Below, one piece after another: positions 14,669 to 17,454 of a DNA stretch of 17,454 nucleotides. A program made the translations under genes and the position numbers. The notes under the pieces are model-generated. The model was given only the letters and a program-made list of their open reading frames with translations. It did not search any database and was not told the DNA's origin. Positions within the stretch are counted from its first letter, which is position 1, and each line of letters begins with the position of its first letter. The DNA is from Spirochaetaceae bacterium (lineage in GTDB: Bacteria; Spirochaetota; Spirochaetia; DSM-27196; PXBQ01). Where the stretch lies: contig PXBQ01000398.1 in assembly GCA_003566875.1 (NCBI GenBank), positions 1 through 17,454 of the forward strand. Reading direction: 5' to 3'.

Positions 14669-15688
14669 TTACCGCACCGGATTCACGACGCGCTGGTTCG
14701 GCAAGCGGCGGTTGAACGTGTTCTGAACCTTGAGAAAATGCGCGGGATCGAGCACGTCGGTACCCAACCACAACTCGAAGTGCAGATGGGGCCCCGTCGC
14801 CATTCCGGTATCGCCGACGGTTCCGATACGCTGTCCCTGGAACACGTCTTCACCTTCGGTCACTTCGACCGTGTTCAAGTGCGCGTATCTTGTGCGGAAC
14901 CCGTACTTGTGCCTGATCCAGATGTAGTTGCCGTATCCCAGCGGATCGGAGCCGATCTCGCTTACTTTGCCGTTCGCGCTCGCCGCGACCGGCGCACCCG
15001 TCATGTCCGCAATATCGATTCCGTCGTGCATATACCACTGACCCGTGAACGGATGAATATTCGGCCCCCACTCCATCATTACAATGCCGCGTCCACCCAT
15101 CAACGGCCACGCGTTCGGGATATCCGAGAGAAATCGTCGTTGGGTTTCGAGGATGTCTTTGATACCGGTCAACGGATCGACCGAATCACGCAGGACGCCG
15201 GCGAGCCGCTGAAGCTCGTACACCTCACGAACAGTGTCGGAATCGACTTCCTGCAGGTCAAGAAACTCCGAGAGATCCCCGGTCGCCGAAACGTCGCGCG
15301 CGAGTCGATCACCCGTTTGTAGATTGAGGCCCGCCAAAGTCGAGTGCAGCGTGGACTCGAACGTCCGGGACAGCTGAATCACGTGGGAAACCTCGTCAAG
15401 AACCGAATCGAGGCTCGCTTCGGTCGTCCGAAGCGCATCCGACTTCTCGGTGACGAGCCGCGATGAGCCGGTAAACACCGTCGCAACGAAGAAAAACGAT
15501 CCCAGAACCACGAAAAACATCACAACAAAAAACACCGCCGCGACTGAGTTTATCTGGAAGTTCACGACCCGCCGTTCTGAATGCGGAATCAGCATAATCG
15601 TGAAACGTTGTCGCGCAATGCCGGCGATAGCCGAGGTTATTCGCTTTAACGCACCTCCGTCACCGTGCGTACCGTTGACTCTCTTCAT
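14669..15688 (-). CDS. Membrane-anchored M23 zinc endopeptidase
   Basis: Numbering is from the GTG at 15715 (348 aa). A cytoplasmic basic N-terminus precedes one membrane helix (~56-80), a periplasmic helical/coiled-coil stretch (~85-200) and an M23/LytM domain (~205-330). The active site is complete: H230 and D234 in MHDGIDIAD, H279 in RYAHL, and H310 and H312 in GPHLHFELW. It should therefore cut peptide crosslinks in peptidoglycan rather than act as an inactive activator. The ATG at 15688 is preferred (339 aa): GGAG sits 5 bases upstream, while the GTG at 15715 has none. The bactofilin gene follows by 17 bases. The coiled coil resembles M23 proteins that bind bactofilin or division partners; direct binding is inferred. 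Confidence 0.94.
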   Translation of the reverse strand: MKRVNGTHGDGGALKRITSAIAGIARQRFTIMLIPHSERRVVNFQINSVAAVFFVVMFFVVLGSFFFVATVFTGSSRLVTEKSDALRTTEASLDSVLDEVSHVIQLSRTFESTLHSTLAGLNLQTGDRLARDVSATGDLSEFLDLQEVDSDTVREVYELQRLAGVLRDSVDPLTGIKDILETQRRFLSDIPNAWPLMGGRGIVMMEWGPNIHPFTGQWYMHDGIDIADMTGAPVAASANGKVSEIGSDPLGYGNYIWIRHKYGFRTRYAHLNTVEVTEGEDVFQGQRIGTVGDTGMATGPHLHFELWLGTDVLDPAHFLKVQNTFNRRLPNQRVVNPVR

Positions 15689-15787
15689 AACTGCTCCAGG
15701 AAACCTGACGCGCACCTTAAATACACGCCGACTTCCGGCCTATCCTATTCCGTTGTGTCCGAAGCGGCAACCGTAGATATTTACCGT

Positions 15788-15816
15788 ACAATAACATGCC
15801 GATTCCATTTTGTCAA
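15788..15816 (-). promoter_or_regulatory. Promoter for the M23-bactofilin-YaaR-PSP1 unit
   Basis: On the minus strand a perfect TTGACA (15811-15816) is followed after 17 bp by TATTGT (15788-15793). The predicted start near 15781 leaves a leader of about 90 bases before the ATG at 15688. No other promoter is visible within the four genes, so this one probably serves all of them. Confidence 0.7.
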
Positions 15817-15839
15817 ATACAGCATTCTTTCCAATCTCA

Positions 15840-15868
15840 TTGACGCACGATACCTAAAGTAGTATGTT
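15840..15868 (+). promoter_or_regulatory. Promoter for tatD
   Basis: TTGACG (15840-15845), a 17-bp spacer and TATGTT (15863-15868) are correctly placed for a start near 15875. That gives a leader of about 50 bases containing the inverted repeat at 15885-15900. It is back to back with the M23 promoter, with 23 bp between the two -35 boxes. Confidence 0.6.
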
Positions 15869-15884
15869 CACCCTTGGAATGAAC

Positions 15885-15910
15885 GTTACATCACTGTAAC
15901 AACTTTTTTT
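15885..15910 (+). promoter_or_regulatory. Inverted repeat plus T7 run in the tatD leader
   Basis: GTTACA and TGTAAC form a perfect 6-bp repeat around TCAC, followed by AAC and seven T. The form is that of a weak intrinsic terminator, but it sits 16 bases before the tatD start codon. It could be an attenuator, or a GTTACA-N4-TGTAAC operator for a dimeric repressor. The stem is short and AT-rich, so termination would be inefficient. Confidence 0.4.
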
Positions 15911-15926
15911 CCCAAACGGAAGTACC

Positions 15927-16697
15927 ATGAGACTTTTTGATTCTCACGCCCATATCGGGTTGATCAACGAGGACCCGATAGAACAACTGATCATCGTTCA
16001 AGAAGCCAAACGCGAAAGCGTCGAAGGTATTCTCACGATCAGCAATAACCTTCACGACTTCTTCGAGGTTCATAATAACCTCAAAACGGCGTCGCACGTC
16101 CATTTCAGTATCGGCGTCTCGCCTTCGGAGGTTACCAACCCCGGACGCGATTGGGAGACGAAGATCGAAGACGGCAGCAAACTCGAGCGCGTTGTCGCGA
16201 TCGGAGAGACCGGTCTTGATTACTACAGGAAGTTCGGGAACAAAGACTCGCAGATTGAGCTATTTGTCCGACAACTCGAGATAGCGGAACGGCTCGGTTT
16301 TCCGGTAGTGATCCACAATCGCGAAGCAGGCAGGGATGTTCTTGAAATCCTCCGCGACAAACTCCCGTCAAGAGGTGGCGTTCTACACTGCTACTCCGAA
16401 GACTGGGAGTACGCGAAAAAGGCGCTCGAACTGAACCTGTATATCTCTTTTGCGGGAAACGTCACGTACCGAAACGCGCGCAACCTGCACGAAACGGCGC
16501 GGAATATGCCGCTCGACCGGATCCTTATCGAGAGCGAGAGTCCGTTCATGGTTCCCGCTTCGCACCGGGGACAGCGAAACAAACCCGCGTACTTGAGCGA
16601 AACGGCGCTTTTTGTCGCGGAACTTCGAGAGGAACCGACCGAGACCGTAACCGAGCAGATATTCGAGAACACGCGCCGTTTCTTCGGGATCGAGTAA
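15927..16697 (+). CDS. tatD: TatD-family metal-dependent hydrolase
   Basis: TatD proteins are metal-dependent TIM-barrel hydrolases; those studied act as 3'-5' DNases or exonucleases. The 256 residues cover the whole family length. Ligand motifs are SHAHI (H7, H9), IGETGLDYYR (E94), VVIHNRE (H130) and VLHCYS (H154). The last metal/catalytic position, usually aspartate in an ETDSP/ETDAP motif, is here ESESP, with glutamate E204. GQRNKPAY follows as expected. The start at ATG 15927 has GGAA 5 bases upstream. It is transcribed divergently from the M23 unit and may be monocistronic, since purF seems to have its own promoter. The family is certain; whether the Asp-to-Glu change alters activity is open. 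Confidence 0.93.
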   Translation: MRLFDSHAHIGLINEDPIEQLIIVQEAKRESVEGILTISNNLHDFFEVHNNLKTASHVHFSIGVSPSEVTNPGRDWETKIEDGSKLERVVAIGETGLDYYRKFGNKDSQIELFVRQLEIAERLGFPVVIHNREAGRDVLEILRDKLPSRGGVLHCYSEDWEYAKKALELNLYISFAGNVTYRNARNLHETARNMPLDRILIESESPFMVPASHRGQRNKPAYLSETALFVAELREEPTETVTEQIFENTRRFFGIE

Positions 16698-16768
16698 GAG
16701 ATCGCGCGCGCGTTTGAGGTCGGTTTCGCCCAAACGGAGACGCACCGCCGCCGAAACGGTCGGTGTCC

Positions 16769-16798
16769 TTGACCCGGCGCAGACCGCGATGCTATACA
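16769..16798 (+). promoter_or_regulatory. Candidate purF promoter placing +1 at the start codon
   Basis: TTGACC (16769-16774), an 18-bp spacer and TATACA (16793-16798) lie directly in front of purF. The usual 6-7 base distance puts transcription start at or next to the GTG at 16805. That fits the absence of any SD and suggests a leaderless message. Confidence 0.5.
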
Positions 16799-16804
16799 GA
16801 TACC

Positions 16805-17454
16805 GTGTTGAAACCACCCGAGAAAATCGAGCACAAATGCGGTGTCGCGGGAATATACTCCCGGACGCCGCTTAACGTACCCCAAACGCTGTTCTTTCCG
16901 CTCTTTGCGCAACAACACCGTGGCCAAGAAAGCGCGGGCATCGCGTATCGGAAGAACGACGCGACGGTTGTGTACAAAGACCTGGGAATGGTTTCTTCCG
17001 TACTCGCGAAGTACTTGACGGGCGACAGACCATCGAACGTCGGGATCGGACACGTGCGGTACTCGACGCACGGAGGAAACAAACTCGAGAACGCGCAGCC
17101 GATTCACGTTACGTGCAACAAGGGCGACATCGCCGTCGCGCACAACGGGAACATCGCGAACACCGCCGAGTTAAAGTCCCACCTCTTCGGCGAGGGATCG
17201 ATTTTCCAAACCACCTCGGATACCGAACTCATCCTGCACTTAATTTCACGATCGCGAAAAGCCGGGTTCTACGAGGCGCTCAAAGAGACACTCGTCCGCG
17301 TAGAAGGCGCGTACAGCATGGTGATGTTACACAATAACGAACTATACGCGATCCGGGACCCGTGGGGATTCAGGCCGCTGTTCATCGGCGAGAAAGACGG
17401 GTTACACGTGGTCGCGTCCGAAACGTGCGCGCTGGACATACTCAAAGTATCAAA
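16805..17454 (+). CDS. purF: Amidophosphoribosyltransferase, N-terminal part (runs off the window)
   Basis: PurF makes phosphoribosylamine from PRPP and glutamine, the first committed step of purine synthesis. About 216 codons are present, covering the class II glutamine amidotransferase domain. Visible motifs are KCGVAGIYS, QQHRGQESAGIAYR, IGHVRYSTHGG, AHNGNIANTAEL, TTSDTELILHLI and RDPWGFRPLFIG. C12 is the catalytic nucleophile after an 11-residue leader, the same propeptide length as in the Bacillus enzyme. That supports the GTG at 16805 and suggests the self-cleaved type. The frame is open upstream to 16718, with alternative starts GTG 16763 and TTG 16769, but neither has an SD or fits the propeptide. 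The C-terminal PRPP-binding domain is beyond the window. Confidence 0.94.
   Translation, partial: MLKPPEKIEHKCGVAGIYSRTPLNVPQTLFFPLFAQQHRGQESAGIAYRKNDATVVYKDLGMVSSVLAKYLTGDRPSNVGIGHVRYSTHGGNKLENAQPIHVTCNKGDIAVAHNGNIANTAELKSHLFGEGSIFQTTSDTELILHLISRSRKAGFYEALKETLVRVEGAYSMVMLHNNELYAIRDPWGFRPLFIGEKDGLHVVASETCALDILKVS

Noticed and set aside
16711..16736. CGTTTG/CAAACG inverted repeat after tatD as a terminator
   Set aside because: The 6-bp stem has a 14-base loop and no T-run follows, so it is not convincing.
16391..17143. 250-codon minus-strand frame across tatD and purF
   Set aside because: Both overlapped genes are certain from catalytic motifs; the frame is Arg/Ser-rich with no domain.
1..17454. 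CRISPR arrays, tRNA or rRNA genes, insertion sequences, phage genes
   Set aside because: No spaced direct repeats, cloverleaf-like sequence, transposase or phage motifs were seen. Gaps are all under 300 bases.

Overview
The window looks like chromosomal DNA of a free-living or host-associated spirochaete. The G+C content looks to be in the mid-50s by eye. Four things point that way: a conserved block of housekeeping genes (rpsT, hup, lnt, rho, rpmE) whose order, as I remember it, resembles that of treponemes; two apolipoprotein N-acyltransferases, which suggests a lipoprotein-rich diderm; two bactofilins; and a small TPR protein of the kind usually fused to spirochaetal cyclases. I see no mobile element, CRISPR array, tRNA or rRNA. 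No stretch longer than 300 bases lacks a gene.

Layout. (1) 5-1660, plus strand: a first Lnt, at the left edge of the window. (2) 1665-7907, minus strand: a long run transcribed right to left. It starts with rpsT from a strong promoter (7952-7980), then hup and a second lnt. A second promoter (5498-5526) drives a tightly overlapped trio: response regulator, small TPR protein, bactofilin. A third promoter with both hexamers perfect (4020-4049) and a leader of about 165 nt drives rho, followed by type-B rpmE. (3) 7908-8125: a divergent control region holding a 9-bp inverted repeat flanked by direct repeats, plus a 15-bp palindrome. (4) 8126-12694, plus strand: plsC and two overlapping ABC half-transporters that form a heterodimeric exporter with one degenerate ATP site. 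plsC has a T9-G-T9 tract just after its start. (5) 12752-15688, minus strand: a compact four-gene unit of M23 endopeptidase, bactofilin, YaaR (DUF327) and PSP1/RicT. (6) 15927-17454, plus strand: tatD, then the start of purF, cut by the window edge.

How the genes work together. The two lnt genes finish lipoprotein acylation. plsC makes phosphatidic acid and is translationally coupled to a putative lipid or drug exporter. The M23-bactofilin pair is a familiar cell-wall shaping unit; here it is joined to YaaR and to a RicT-like iron-sulfur protein, which are neighbours in Bacillus. The second bactofilin sits in an operon with a response regulator, which suggests signal-controlled cytoskeleton. 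These two bactofilin modules are the most interesting part of the window.

Promoters were called by eye from TTGACA/TATAAT-like hexamers with 17-18 bp spacing. Start codons were chosen from Shine-Dalgarno (SD) sequences, overlaps and family length. No database search was run.
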